A model generated the notes under the pieces. The model saw nothing but the letters and a program-made list of their open reading frames with translations. It made no database searches and was not told the DNA's origin. This document shows positions 23,671-32,390 of a DNA stretch of 64,000 bases, piece after piece; positions within the stretch are counted from its first letter, which is position 1, and every line of letters starts with the position of its first letter. A program made the translations under genes and the position numbers. Source of the DNA: Mesorhizobium sp. M3A.F.Ca.ET.080.04.2.1 (GTDB lineage: Bacteria > Pseudomonadota > Alphaproteobacteria > Rhizobiales > Rhizobiaceae); contig NZ_CP034451.1 in the NCBI RefSeq assembly GCF_003952525.1, forward strand, positions 5,742,501-5,806,500, written 5' to 3'.

Positions 23671-25881
23671 TCAGCCTCCAAAACGCATGGTTGCCGCCAG
23701 CTTCAGCGTGACGCCGGGTTCGTAAAGGACGGCAGTCGTGCTTCCGTTGAGCGGGTTGGTGTATTTGACGTCGAACAGATTGTCGGCGCGGAAGTCGAGC
23801 TTGAGATTGTCCGTCGCCTGGTAGCTGGCGAAGGCATTGACCAGCGTGTAGTCCTTGGCGACCGGATTGCCCTTGGGCTTGCCATTGTACTGCACTTCGC
23901 CGCCGACGGTCAGCTTGTCTTCCAGGAAGCGAAGGCCAAGCTGGCCAGTGACCTGCGAAGACGGAATCGTGGCGAGGTCGGCCCGCTCGCCTTCATACGA
24001 AATCGTGTAGCCGTCGATGATCGAGGCGGAGAGGCCGGCATAGCCCCAGCCGGCGTCGTAGACGCTTTCCAGTTCGAAACCGTCGATCTTGGCCTTGGCA
24101 AAGTTCTGATACTGGAAGCAGATCGGAATGCCGGGTCCGAATGGGCAGCCGCTGGTCGGATCGAACGCCGACAGCACGACCCCATCGATGTAGTCGTCGA
24201 CATTGTTGCGGAAGTAGGCGGCCTTCAGCCTCAGCGCATCGCTGGCCTCAAGGATATCATCCTGCTTGTAATTGACGCCGAATTCGATGGTCTTGCCGGT
24301 CTCGGGCCGCAAATTGGGATTGGGAAGGAACGGGAAGGTGACACCGGCCGGATGATTGCCGCTGATGAGCGTCTCCGTGAGCGAGGGCGAGCGATAGCCT
24401 TCCGCGTAGGTGCCGTAGAACTGCAGGCCGGCCAGGCTGGGGCTTTCGAAAGGGGAGACGCCGACGGTGATGCGCGGCGACAGCCGGTCGCCGGATGTCT
24501 CGCTGTCGGAATCTTTCAGGCTGTAGCTGTCGTAACGCAGGCCGGTGATGACCTCGAGCCAGTCCCAGGTCAGCTTGTCCTGGACGTAGGCGCCGGAGAC
24601 GTTGCGCTTGCCCGATGGCGTGTAGAAGCTGTCGCCGCCGGCCGTGCCGCCTGTCTCGACATCGTCGCCGACCCAGTCGCCGCCGTAGGTCAGCTCATGC
24701 GCGATGCCGGCGGTGTCGAAGCGCGACGTGTTCCAGATGTCGATGCCAGTCGTGCCGACATCGAATGTCGACAACGAGCCGGCCGGCAGCACCACGGGAA
24801 GGCCGGTAATTGGGTCGAACCGGTTCTGCGGGATCAGCGTCGTCAGGTCGAGGTCGGTCTTGTTGTAAGAGGCGTTGATGTGGAGATCGAGCCAGCTCCT
24901 GGCATCGTCGGTGATGTTGTAGCGGGCCGTGAATGTGTTGGATTTCAGGTCGACATCGTTCGCCGGAACGCCGCCGCTGGTCTCCGTCCAGCCATCGCTG
25001 GAGCCGACCCAGCCGAGCTTCAGCTCGCTGTTCTCGCTTGGGCGGATGGTGGTCTTGAGAAGCCCGCTCAGCACATCGAAGCCGGTGCCGGCGACAGTGT
25101 CGCCGCCGCCGTCCTTGTAGTCGTCGTAGTTGCGGTAGACGATGTTGCCGAGAACATCCCAGTTTTCGTTGAAGCGGTAGGCGCCGCTGGCACTGGTGGT
25201 CCAGCCGTTGCCGTTGCTCTCGTAGCGCCCGGTGACGGAGGCGGCCCAGGTCTCATCCGGCTTCAGGAAATCCTCGGCGTCCTTGGTGTCGAAGAAGACG
25301 ACGCCGCCGATGGCGCCGGAGCCGTAGGTGTTGGCGACGGGACCGCGGATCACGTCGACCGATTTGACGAGTTCGGGATCGATATAGAAGGTCGATTGGG
25401 TGCCGTGGTCTGAGCGCTGAAAATCCTGCCTCGCACCGTCGACGATCACCGCGACGCGGCCGAAATCCTGCAGGCCGCGGATGTTGATGCTGGAGCTGAC
25501 GCGCCGCGCGTCGGCCTGCACGGTGACGCCGGGCACACCGAGCAGCATCTCGTTCGGCGTGGTCGCCATGCGGCGCTCGAGCTGCTCCTGGTCGACGTGG
25601 CTGGCCGAAGCCAGCGACTGGATCGCGGTTTCGCCGGTGCGGCTGATGACCAGGATCTTGTCGAGCAGCGTCGTGTCGTCGGCGGCCTGCTGGTCGGCAT
25701 TCTTCGTTTCAGCGGCCGGCTGGTCGGTCGCCGGCTGCGCCGCTTGTTGCGCTTTCGCAGCCGGCATGATGAGCGCGACTGCCGCTGCTCCGGCCATCAA
25801 TATGGCGGTTGTCTTTGCACTCGATCGGTAGCCTGCGCCTGCGTTCGCCTGGCCCGTCCGTCCCCAATTCCCCAGCCCCAT
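23671..25881 (-). CDS. hmuR: TonB-dependent hemin/hemoglobin receptor HmuR
   Basis: 736-residue outer membrane receptor of the haemoglobin/transferrin/lactoferrin family. After a signal region (hydrophobic 'TTAILMAGAAAVALIMPAAKAQ') comes the plug domain ('EQLERRMATTPNEMLLGVPGVTVQADARRVSSSINIRGLQDFGRVAVIVDGARQDFQRSDHGTQSTFYIDPELVKSVDVIRGP'). Then follows a 22-strand barrel with the family segments 'YAEGYRSPSLTETLISG' and 'NPNLRPETGKTIEFGVNY'. It takes up haem at the cell surface using TonB energy. It is the first gene of a minus-strand operon and divergent from hemP-hmuSTUV, sharing an intergenic iron-responsive box. Confidence 0.92.
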   Translation of the reverse strand: MGLGNWGRTGQANAGAGYRSSAKTTAILMAGAAAVALIMPAAKAQQAAQPATDQPAAETKNADQQAADDTTLLDKILVISRTGETAIQSLASASHVDQEQLERRMATTPNEMLLGVPGVTVQADARRVSSSINIRGLQDFGRVAVIVDGARQDFQRSDHGTQSTFYIDPELVKSVDVIRGPVANTYGSGAIGGVVFFDTKDAEDFLKPDETWAASVTGRYESNGNGWTTSASGAYRFNENWDVLGNIVYRNYDDYKDGGGDTVAGTGFDVLSGLLKTTIRPSENSELKLGWVGSSDGWTETSGGVPANDVDLKSNTFTARYNITDDARSWLDLHINASYNKTDLDLTTLIPQNRFDPITGLPVVLPAGSLSTFDVGTTGIDIWNTSRFDTAGIAHELTYGGDWVGDDVETGGTAGGDSFYTPSGKRNVSGAYVQDKLTWDWLEVITGLRYDSYSLKDSDSETSGDRLSPRITVGVSPFESPSLAGLQFYGTYAEGYRSPSLTETLISGNHPAGVTFPFLPNPNLRPETGKTIEFGVNYKQDDILEASDALRLKAAYFRNNVDDYIDGVVLSAFDPTSGCPFGPGIPICFQYQNFAKAKIDGFELESVYDAGWGYAGLSASIIDGYTISYEGERADLATIPSSQVTGQLGLRFLEDKLTVGGEVQYNGKPKGNPVAKDYTLVNAFASYQATDNLKLDFRADNLFDVKYTNPLNGSTTAVLYEPGVTLKLAATMRFGG

Positions 25882-26002
25882 GCCCCAGCTCCAATAATTC
25901 AGGCTCGCTGCTGGCTGGCACGGCGCTCGCTCGCATTTTTGATCATGTCCGGCGTCATAAATGTTGACTCATTCACTCCGGTAATGCACTGACTAATAAA
26001 CA

Positions 26003-26017
26003 TGAGTTTTATAGTCA
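26003..26017. promoter_or_regulatory. Iron-responsive (RirA-type IRO) box, hmuR-hemP intergenic region
   Basis: TGA-N9-TCA (TGAGTTTTATAGTCA) matches the published rhizobial IRO consensus. It is placed between the divergent hmuR (start 25881) and hemP (start 26081) genes in an AT-rich stretch. It overlaps a TTGACT hexamer on the minus strand, so a bound repressor could block the hmuR promoter. RirA itself is encoded 4.7 kb to the right. Confidence 0.55.
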
Positions 26018-26080
26018 AGAATTGAATCACCATTTTACGAGGCCGCCGCAGAAGGGGCCGGCAGAGGAAAGGGACCGACC

Positions 26081-26287
26081 ATGAACACGCACAATCCGCA
26101 TGACTTCCGCTATCGCGCGCGCCGTTCCGACGACGCGCGGGCGCGCTTCGAGCGCGTACCGATGGCGGTGCGCACCCTCTCCAGCAACACGCTGTTTCAG
26201 GGCGAACATGAGATCGGCATCGAGCATCACGGCGCGCTCTACCGATTGAAGATCACCCGCCAGGGCAAGCTGATCCTCAACAACTAG
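26081..26287 (+). CDS. hmuP: Hemin uptake protein HemP/HmuP
   Basis: 68-residue protein of the HemP family. The conserved C-terminal module 'VRTLSSNTLFQGEHEIGIEHHGALYRLKITRQGKLILNN' is complete. In Bradyrhizobium, HmuP is reported to be a coactivator of haem-uptake gene expression. It opens the plus-strand operon with hmuSTUV and follows the iron-responsive box. Confidence 0.93.
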   Translation: MNTHNPHDFRYRARRSDDARARFERVPMAVRTLSSNTLFQGEHEIGIEHHGALYRLKITRQGKLILNN

Positions 26288-26332
26288 ATCAGCCGGCCAA
26301 GGACGAGCAGACAACAGCAGGCAGGTGGAGAC

Positions 26333-27394
26333 ATGGATCAGCGCGTGACACTCTCGCCGGACGAGATCCGGCGGGCGCGGGAAGACAATCCGAAGATGCG
26401 CGAGCGCGATCTTGCAGCCCAACTCGGCATTTCGGAAGCCGAACTGGTCGCGGCTCATTGCGGGCATGGCGCGGTGCGCATCGAGCCGCGTGTCAGCGAT
26501 CTGCTGACCGGCCTTGACGCAGTGGGCGAGGTGATGGCGCTGACCCGCAACGAAGGCGCCGTCCACGAAAAGATCGGGGTCTACGACAAGGTCGTCACCG
26601 GCAACCACAATGCCATGGTGCTCGGCGAGAACATCGACCTGCGCATCTTCCCGAAAGTGTGGGCGCATGGCTTCGCCGTCGACAAGCGGGACAGTGGTGA
26701 GATCCGCCGCAGCCTGCAGTTCTTCGACGCATCTGGCGAGGCGGTGCACAAGGTGCATCTGCGCCCCGCGTCCAATCTCTATGCCTATCAAAAATTGGTG
26801 GCGAGCCTGGAATCATCGAACCAGGAACCGACGATCGCGATTGCCGAAAGCGCTGCGGAAGGCGAGGGGGAGGCCCAAGGCCCGCTGGCCAGCATCGATG
26901 ATCTGCGCGATCGCTGGAGCCGGCTGACGGACGTGCATCAGTTCTTCGGCATGCTGAAGACCCTCAAACTCAGCCGCCGCGAGGCGGTGCGTATGGTCGG
27001 CCAGGACTATGCATGGCTGCTCGACAATGACGCCGTCAGCGCCATGTTCCACCACGCAGCGGAAGGCGAGATGCCGATCATGTGCTTCGTTGGCAACCGC
27101 GGCTGCATCCAGATCCATTCCGGCCCGGTCAGGTCGGTCAAGCCGATGGGGCCATGGATCAATGTGCTCGACGACAGCTTCCACCTGCATCTCAGGACCG
27201 ATCACATCCATGAAGTCTGGGCGGTGCGCAAGCCGACCAACGACGGTCATGTCACCTCGCTCGAGGCATATGACGCCAATGGCGGCATGATCATCCAGTT
27301 CTTCGGCAAGCGGCACGAAGGCGAGGGCGAGCGGGAGGACTGGCGCTTCCTCGCCGAAAACCTGCCGCGCGTTCCCAGCCCGACCGCGGCATGA
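26333..27394 (+). CDS. hmuS: Hemin-degrading factor / heme chaperone HmuS
   Basis: 353 residues, the usual length for HmuS/HemS, built as two repeated halves of about 170 residues ('MALTRNEGAVHEKIGVYDKVV' in the first, 'MCFVGNRGCIQIHSGPVRSVKPMGPWINVLDDSFHLHLRTDHIHEVWAVRKPT' in the second). The C-terminal half carries the His likely to ligate haem. It acts in the cytoplasm, taking haem from the HmuUV importer and storing or degrading it. It overlaps hmuT by four bases (ATGA), so the two are translationally coupled. Confidence 0.94.
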   Translation: MDQRVTLSPDEIRRAREDNPKMRERDLAAQLGISEAELVAAHCGHGAVRIEPRVSDLLTGLDAVGEVMALTRNEGAVHEKIGVYDKVVTGNHNAMVLGENIDLRIFPKVWAHGFAVDKRDSGEIRRSLQFFDASGEAVHKVHLRPASNLYAYQKLVASLESSNQEPTIAIAESAAEGEGEAQGPLASIDDLRDRWSRLTDVHQFFGMLKTLKLSRREAVRMVGQDYAWLLDNDAVSAMFHHAAEGEMPIMCFVGNRGCIQIHSGPVRSVKPMGPWINVLDDSFHLHLRTDHIHEVWAVRKPTNDGHVTSLEAYDANGGMIIQFFGKRHEGEGEREDWRFLAENLPRVPSPTAA

Positions 27395-28299
27395 GGCAGA
27401 ACCCAATGCGCGTTGCTTCTCGTTCCCGCCTGACACTGGCGCCCGTACTCAGCGTGCTTCTGGCTTTCGCGGCTTTGCCGGCCAGAGCCAACGACGGTAC
27501 AACAGTGTTCTCCGATCCCTCGCGGATCGCATCGATCGGCGGCTCGGTCACTGAGATCGTCTATGCGCTCGGCGAGGAGGGCCATCTCATCGCCCGCGAT
27601 TCGACCAGCTATTACCCCAAGGCCGCGCTGAAACTGCCCGATGTCGGCTATATGCGTGCGCTGTCGCCGGAGGGCGTTCTGTCGGTCAATCCGAGCGGCA
27701 TCCTGGCGCTCCATGGCAGCGGGCCGAAGGAAGCGGTCGACGTGCTGAAGAAATCGAGCGTGCCCTTCATCGAAGTGCCCGAGCACTACAGCCATGACGG
27801 CATTCTCGAAAAGATCCGCATTGTCGGCAGGGCGCTCGGCGCCGACGCCAAGGCCGAGAAACTGGCGGCCGACATGGACGCGAAGCTGAAGGCCGCCGAG
27901 AAGCAGACGGCTTCAATCAAGGAGCGCAAGCGCATCCTGTTCGTGCTGTCGACTCAGGGCGGCAAGATACTGGCCGCGGGCAGCGACACGGCGGGCGCCG
28001 GCATTATCAAGCTTGCCGGCGCGATCAACGCCGTCGAGGGGTTCTCCGGCTACAAGCAGATGTCGGACGAGGCCATCGTTACCGCCCGGCCGGACGTGAT
28101 CCTGGCCATGAAGAACGCCGGACGGCCGATTTCGGAAGACGAGCTGTTCGCCAACCCCTCGATCGCTTCGACACCGGCGGGTGCTGGCCGCAAGGTGATC
28201 AGCATGGATGGCGGCTATCTCCTGGGTTTCGGGCCGCGCACGGCCGAAGCCATTCATGACCTTGCGGTCGCGCTCTACGGCGATCAGGTCACGGATTGA
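27391..28299 (+). CDS. hmuT: Heme ABC transporter substrate-binding protein HmuT
   Basis: 302-residue periplasmic haem-binding protein of the class III helical-backbone type. A signal peptide ('LAPVLSVLLAFAALPARAN') is followed by 'RIASIGGSVTEIVYALGEEGHLIARDSTSYYPKAALKLPDVGYMRALSPEGVLSVNPSGILALHGSGPKEAV'. The Tyr in 'DVGYMRALSPEG' is the expected haem ligand of HmuT proteins. It passes haem from HmuR to the HmuUV importer. Confidence 0.93.
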   Translation: MRQNPMRVASRSRLTLAPVLSVLLAFAALPARANDGTTVFSDPSRIASIGGSVTEIVYALGEEGHLIARDSTSYYPKAALKLPDVGYMRALSPEGVLSVNPSGILALHGSGPKEAVDVLKKSSVPFIEVPEHYSHDGILEKIRIVGRALGADAKAEKLAADMDAKLKAAEKQTASIKERKRILFVLSTQGGKILAAGSDTAGAGIIKLAGAINAVEGFSGYKQMSDEAIVTARPDVILAMKNAGRPISEDELFANPSIASTPAGAGRKVISMDGGYLLGFGPRTAEAIHDLAVALYGDQVTD

Positions 28300-28308
28300 C
28301 CGGCCGTC

Positions 28309-29412
28309 ATGGCGGACCAGTCGATCGCGGGCGCGGCGGGCAGGGTGGCGATGGCAGCCGATGGCGACGGCTCCGCGCGGGCCAGGACGGTCATCCTGCT
28401 TTTGACGCTTGCCCTTGCACTGTCCATGCTCCTGTCGTTGATATCGGGCGCTTCCGACGCGTCCGGCTTGGGTGTTGTCCTTTATTGGCTCACCGGGACC
28501 GTGCCCGCCGATCCGGCACTCGCGGCTCGTGATCAGCTGATCGTCTACGACATCCGCTTGCCGCGCATCCTCCTCGGCGTGCTGATCGGCGCCGCGCTCG
28601 CCGTCTCCGGGGCTGTGATGCAGGGATTGTTCCGCAACCCGCTTGCCGATCCCGGCCTGATCGGCGTCTCGGCCGGGTCCAGCCTCGGCGCGGTGGCGAT
28701 CATCGTGCTCGGCACGACATGGTTCGCGCCCGTCACCATGGCCCTCGGCACGCTCGCCTTACCGCTGGCCGCGTTCCTCGGCGGGATGACTGTCACCTTG
28801 CTGCTTTATGCCGTCGCCACGCGTCAGGGCAGGACATCGGTTGCCACGATGCTGCTTGCCGGGCTGGCGATTGCAGCCCTCGCCATGGCGCTCACCGGCG
28901 TCATGATTTTCATGGCTGATGACCGGCAGTTGCGCGACCTGACGTTCTGGCAGCTCGGCTCGCTCGCCGGGGCGACATGGCCGAAGATCGGCACCGTCGG
29001 GCCGGCGATAGTGCTCGCGTTGGCGACGATGCCGTTCCTGTCGCGCGGTCTCAACGCGCTGGCGCTCGGCGAGGCGACCGCAGGCCATCTCGGCATTCCG
29101 GTGCAGCGGCTGAAATACACGGCAATCGTCGCCGTTTCGGCGGCGGTCGGCGCTTCGGTTGCGGTGAGCGGCGGTATCGGCTTCATCGGCATCGTCGTGC
29201 CGCATCTGTTGCGCCTCGCGATCGGTCCGGACAACCGCTACCTGCTGCCGGCTTCGGCCTTGCTCGGCGCCTCGCTGCTTCTGCTCGCCGATGCGGTCGC
29301 CCGCACCATTGTCGCACCGGCCGAACTGCCGATCGGCATCGTCACGGCCGTCGCCGGCGCGCCGTTCTTCCTATGGATCCTGCTGCGCAAGCGCGGCATC
29401 GTCGATCTGTGA
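28309..29412 (+). CDS. hmuU: Heme ABC transporter permease HmuU (FecCD family)
   Basis: 367 residues with about ten transmembrane helices. FecCD family landmarks are 'DIRLPRILLGVLIGAALAVSGAVMQGLFRNPLADPGLIGVSAGSSLGAVAII', 'WQLGSLAGATW' and 'VSGGIGFIGIVVPHLLRLAIGPDNRYLLPASALLGASLLLLADAVAR'. It forms the inner-membrane channel as a homodimer with HmuV. It starts nine bases after hmuT and ends seven bases before hmuV. Confidence 0.94.
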   Translation: MADQSIAGAAGRVAMAADGDGSARARTVILLLTLALALSMLLSLISGASDASGLGVVLYWLTGTVPADPALAARDQLIVYDIRLPRILLGVLIGAALAVSGAVMQGLFRNPLADPGLIGVSAGSSLGAVAIIVLGTTWFAPVTMALGTLALPLAAFLGGMTVTLLLYAVATRQGRTSVATMLLAGLAIAALAMALTGVMIFMADDRQLRDLTFWQLGSLAGATWPKIGTVGPAIVLALATMPFLSRGLNALALGEATAGHLGIPVQRLKYTAIVAVSAAVGASVAVSGGIGFIGIVVPHLLRLAIGPDNRYLLPASALLGASLLLLADAVARTIVAPAELPIGIVTAVAGAPFFLWILLRKRGIVDL

Positions 29413-29419
29413 GCCGCCG

Positions 29420-30208
29420 ATGATGGAAGCACGCGGCATTTCGGTGGCACTTGGCGGCAAGCGCATCGTGTCTCATGTCGATTTCGACGCGCGGCCGGGC
29501 GAGGTGACGGCAATCGTCGGGCCGAACGGATCTGGCAAGACGACCCTGCTCAAGGCGCTGACAGGCGAGCTTGCCTATACCGGCACGGTCACGCTCAATG
29601 GCTATAGCGTGTCCGCAATGACGCCGGCGGAGGCAGCGACGCTTCGCGCCGTGCTGCCGCAATCCACGACGCTATCTTTCCCGTTCACCGTGCGCGAGAT
29701 CGTTCGCCTCGGCCTGATCGGCGGGTGCCCGGGCGTGCTGCCAGGCGAGCATGCGCGCCTGCCGGAACGGGCGCTGGCGCGCGTCGATCTCGACGGCTTT
29801 GCCGGGCGCTTCTACCAGGAGCTTTCCGGCGGAGAGCAGCAACGGGTGCAGCTTGCCCGCGTGCTCTGCCAGGTGTGGGCGCCGGTGCTGGCGGGCAGGC
29901 CACGCTATCTGTTCCTCGACGAGCCAGTCTCCAGCCTCGACGTCAAGCACCAGCTCATCATCATGAACATCGCCCGCGATTTCGCCCGGCGGGGCGGCGG
30001 CGTAGTGGCCATCCTGCACGACCTCAACCTGACCGCCATGTATGCCGACCGCATGTTCGTGCTGCATCGCGGCCAACTGGCAGCCGCCGGTTCGCCCAAG
30101 GACGTGCTCAACGACGCCCTGATCGAGAAGGTGTTCGACTGCCGATTGAAGGTCGGCGCGCTGCCCGAGGCAAGCGTGCCTTTCGTGCTGCCACAATCAG
30201 CCGCGTAG
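29420..30208 (+). CDS. hmuV: Heme ABC transporter ATP-binding protein HmuV
   Basis: 262-residue ATPase. Walker A is 'GPNGSGKTT' (residues 34-42), the ABC signature is 'LSGGEQQRVQLARVL', Walker B is 'YLFLDEPVSSLD' and the switch His is in 'VAILHDLNLTAMYADR'. I start at the ATG at 29420. It powers HmuU and is the last gene of the plus-strand haem operon, converging on rirA. Confidence 0.94.
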   Translation: MMEARGISVALGGKRIVSHVDFDARPGEVTAIVGPNGSGKTTLLKALTGELAYTGTVTLNGYSVSAMTPAEAATLRAVLPQSTTLSFPFTVREIVRLGLIGGCPGVLPGEHARLPERALARVDLDGFAGRFYQELSGGEQQRVQLARVLCQVWAPVLAGRPRYLFLDEPVSSLDVKHQLIIMNIARDFARRGGGVVAILHDLNLTAMYADRMFVLHRGQLAAAGSPKDVLNDALIEKVFDCRLKVGALPEASVPFVLPQSAA

Positions 30209-30297
30209 GCTTGGCGGCGAGGGACGGTTTCCTGCCTTCGTCATCCACCGGCGGAGCGGCAGCGAAGCGGACGCGGAGATCGCGGGCGCGTTCCGGT

Positions 30298-30759
30298 TCA
30301 AGCGGCCGGGGCGCGCTGCTCCAGGAGGTCGATGCCAAGCAGGCTGCGCACGTTCGGGCGCGCCGCGATGAGGTCGGCGATCGTGTAGCGGGAGAGCACG
30401 GCGAAGAAGGCGTTGAGCGCCTCACGCAGCGCCGAATTCAAGGCGCAGCTGTCGACCAAAGGGCATTCGGCGGCGTCGTTCTCGAAGCATTCGGCCATGG
30501 CGAAGCTTTCTTCGGTGACGCGCACGACATCGAACAGCGTGATCTGTTCGGCCGGGCGGCCGAGCCTGACGCCGCCGTTCCTGCCACGCACGGTCTCGAC
30601 CAGGCCGGCCTCGACCAGCGGCTGGAGGATCTTGAACAGGAACAGTTCCGACACCGAGTAGGCGGTGGCAATCTCGGGGATTCGGCTCAGCCGGTCCGTG
30701 TTGGCTGCGCAATACATCAGGATGCGCATGGCATAGTTGGTCTGGCGGGTCAGCCGCAT
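30298..30759 (-). CDS. rirA: Iron-responsive regulator RirA (Rrf2 family)
   Basis: 153-residue Rrf2-type winged-helix protein starting at ATG 30759 (MRLTRQTNYAMRILMYCAAN). The Fe-S cluster cysteines are at residues 91, 99 and 105 ('AECFENDAAECPLVDSCAL'), exactly the RirA pattern. The helix-turn-helix includes 'ATAYSVSELFLFKILQPLVEAGLVETVRGRNGGVRLGRP'. In rhizobia RirA represses iron- and haem-uptake genes when iron is sufficient, by binding IRO boxes. Such boxes occur here both in front of hmuR/hemP and in front of rirA itself. Confidence 0.92.
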   Translation of the reverse strand: MRLTRQTNYAMRILMYCAANTDRLSRIPEIATAYSVSELFLFKILQPLVEAGLVETVRGRNGGVRLGRPAEQITLFDVVRVTEESFAMAECFENDAAECPLVDSCALNSALREALNAFFAVLSRYTIADLIAARPNVRSLLGIDLLEQRAPAA

Positions 30760-30807
30760 TTCGTCCTCATGAAAGCAATCGCTTAACCGCGAATATGGCC
30801 CATAGTT

Positions 30808-30820
30808 TGGAATAATTCCA
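30808..30820. promoter_or_regulatory. Perfect palindrome upstream of rirA
   Basis: TGGAATAATTCCA is a perfect 13-base dyad 49 bases upstream of the rirA start. It resembles the Irr-type iron control element (TTTAGAA/TTCTAAA arms) but with G/C at the fourth position of each arm. It could be an Irr or RirA site. Confidence 0.35.
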
Positions 30821-30840
30821 GACAAGCCTCGCATAATAGG

Positions 30841-30855
30841 TGAATTCGCTCGTCA
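30841..30855. promoter_or_regulatory. IRO-like box (TGA-N9-TCA) upstream of rirA
   Basis: TGAATTCGCTCGTCA matches TGA-N9-TCA. It is 82 bases upstream of rirA and 96 bases upstream of the divergent DUF445 gene, so autoregulation of rirA is the natural inference. The motif is short and can occur by chance. Confidence 0.35.
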
Positions 30856-30950
30856 ACTTTATGTGCGTGGACACGGGAATGTTGAATACCGGGCATTTTG
30901 CGGCACGCCACCCTAGATATGGCGCAAGACTGATCAGGAGCGGCTCGACC

Positions 30951-32237
30951 ATGTCACAATCGGTTCAGGCCAGCGTTGCCTTCGGCGGCGATACCGCCAA
31001 GCTTACCGCGCTCAGGCGCACCAAATCCGTTGCCGCAGCGGCGCTGGCGCTTTGCATCGCCGTCTTCGCGCTCGCCAAGTCCTTCCAGGGCAGCCAACCA
31101 TGGCTCGGTTTCGTCGCTGCCTTCGCGGAAGCGGCGACCATTGGCGGGCTGGCCGACTGGTATGCCGTCGTTGCACTGTTCAGGCGGCCGCTCGGGCTGC
31201 CGATCCCGCATACCGCCATCATTCCTGAGAATCAGCACCGCATCGCCGACAATCTCGGCCGCTTCATCGAAGCCAATTTCCTGGCGCCGGAACCAGTGCG
31301 GGAAAAGCTCGCCGAGGTCGACTTCGCCGCTTTGGTCGCCGATTGGCTGGCCGACGCCGAACGCGCCGCCGGCCTGTCGCGGTTCGTCGCCCGGCTGGTG
31401 CCGCAAACCCTTGCGGCGGTCGAGCAGTCCGGGTTACGTGACTTCGTCACCAGCCGCATGCTTGAGCAGATCGAAAAGGTGCCTCTGGCGCCGCTCGCCG
31501 CAGAGCTTCTGTCGGCGATGACCGAGGACCGCCGCCACCAGAAGCTCTTCGACGAATTCACCAGGGTGGTCGGACGTTTCCTGAACGACGAGCAGGCCTT
31601 GGCGACGATGCGCGAAAAAATCCGCGAGGAACTGCCTTCGCTGTTCAACCTGTTTCGTGCCGATGCCTATCTCTTGAAGAAGATCGTCGCGTCCGCCGGA
31701 TCGCTGCTCGAGGAGGTGCGCACCGATCCCGACCATCCGATGCGATCCGAGTTCGACCGTTTTACAACAGGATTTATCGAGCGGCTGCGAACGTCCAAGC
31801 AATATGCCAGACGCGCCGAGAAGATGAAGCGCGATTTCCTGGTCCGGCCGGAGATGAAGGCGCTGGCGGGCGACATGTGGACAAGCCTGCGGCTCTTGAT
31901 CGAGCAGGACGCCAACGCGCCCAATTCGGCGATCCGCGCGCATCTCGCCAATATGTTTGTCGAGATCGGCCGCCAACTGGCCGACGACGCCCGGATCAGG
32001 GCGGACATGAACCGGGGCTTCGTCGTGGCGCTGGCATCCTTCGTGGAGAACCAGAAGAGCGGCGTGTCGAAATTCATAGCCGACCAGGTCAAGCGCTGGG
32101 ACCTGGGTCAACTGACGCGGCTGATCGAGATGAACATCGGCAAGGACCTGCAATATATCCGCTTCAACGGCATGGTGATTGGCGGACTGGCCGGCCTGGT
32201 GCTGTACACGGCGGAGCGGCTCTTTCTCCTCGATTGA
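30951..32237 (+). CDS. DUF445 family membrane protein
   Basis: 428 residues of the DUF445 (YjiN-like) family. One or two hydrophobic segments lie near the N-terminus ('SVAAAALALCIAVFALAKSF', 'FVAAFAEAATIGGLADWYAVVALFRRPLGLPIPHTAIIP') and one at the extreme C-terminus ('MVIGGLAGLVLYTAERLFLL'), with a long helical middle part. The 'GGLADWYAVVALFRRPLGLPIPHTAIIP' stretch is the family signature. The start at 30951 has an AGGAG site. Function is unknown; the topology suggests an inner-membrane protein with a large soluble helical domain. Confidence 0.87.
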   Translation: MSQSVQASVAFGGDTAKLTALRRTKSVAAAALALCIAVFALAKSFQGSQPWLGFVAAFAEAATIGGLADWYAVVALFRRPLGLPIPHTAIIPENQHRIADNLGRFIEANFLAPEPVREKLAEVDFAALVADWLADAERAAGLSRFVARLVPQTLAAVEQSGLRDFVTSRMLEQIEKVPLAPLAAELLSAMTEDRRHQKLFDEFTRVVGRFLNDEQALATMREKIREELPSLFNLFRADAYLLKKIVASAGSLLEEVRTDPDHPMRSEFDRFTTGFIERLRTSKQYARRAEKMKRDFLVRPEMKALAGDMWTSLRLLIEQDANAPNSAIRAHLANMFVEIGRQLADDARIRADMNRGFVVALASFVENQKSGVSKFIADQVKRWDLGQLTRLIEMNIGKDLQYIRFNGMVIGGLAGLVLYTAERLFLLD

Positions 32238-32263
32238 CGCGGGCTGGGCGCGCACTATTCTCC

Positions 32264-32309
32264 CTTGAAGCGCATCGCGCTGACACGGATTCAGGCAATG
32301 CGCTTCAAG
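32264..32309. repeat. Long inverted repeat between DUF445 gene and phasin-like gene
   Basis: CTTGAAGCGCAT (32264-32275) and ATGCGCTTCAAG (32298-32309) are perfect 12-base inverted arms separated by 22 bases. A T-rich tract (TTGTTTTG) follows the right arm. It may terminate the DUF445 transcript, form an operator for the next gene, or belong to a dispersed palindromic repeat family. Confidence 0.5.
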
Positions 32310-32390
32310 GCCTTGTTTTGATGCAAAACCGCTGCACACTTCTGGGCGACATGCATTGAGGCAGCGCAAGGCGGATCGGGAGGAAGTGAG

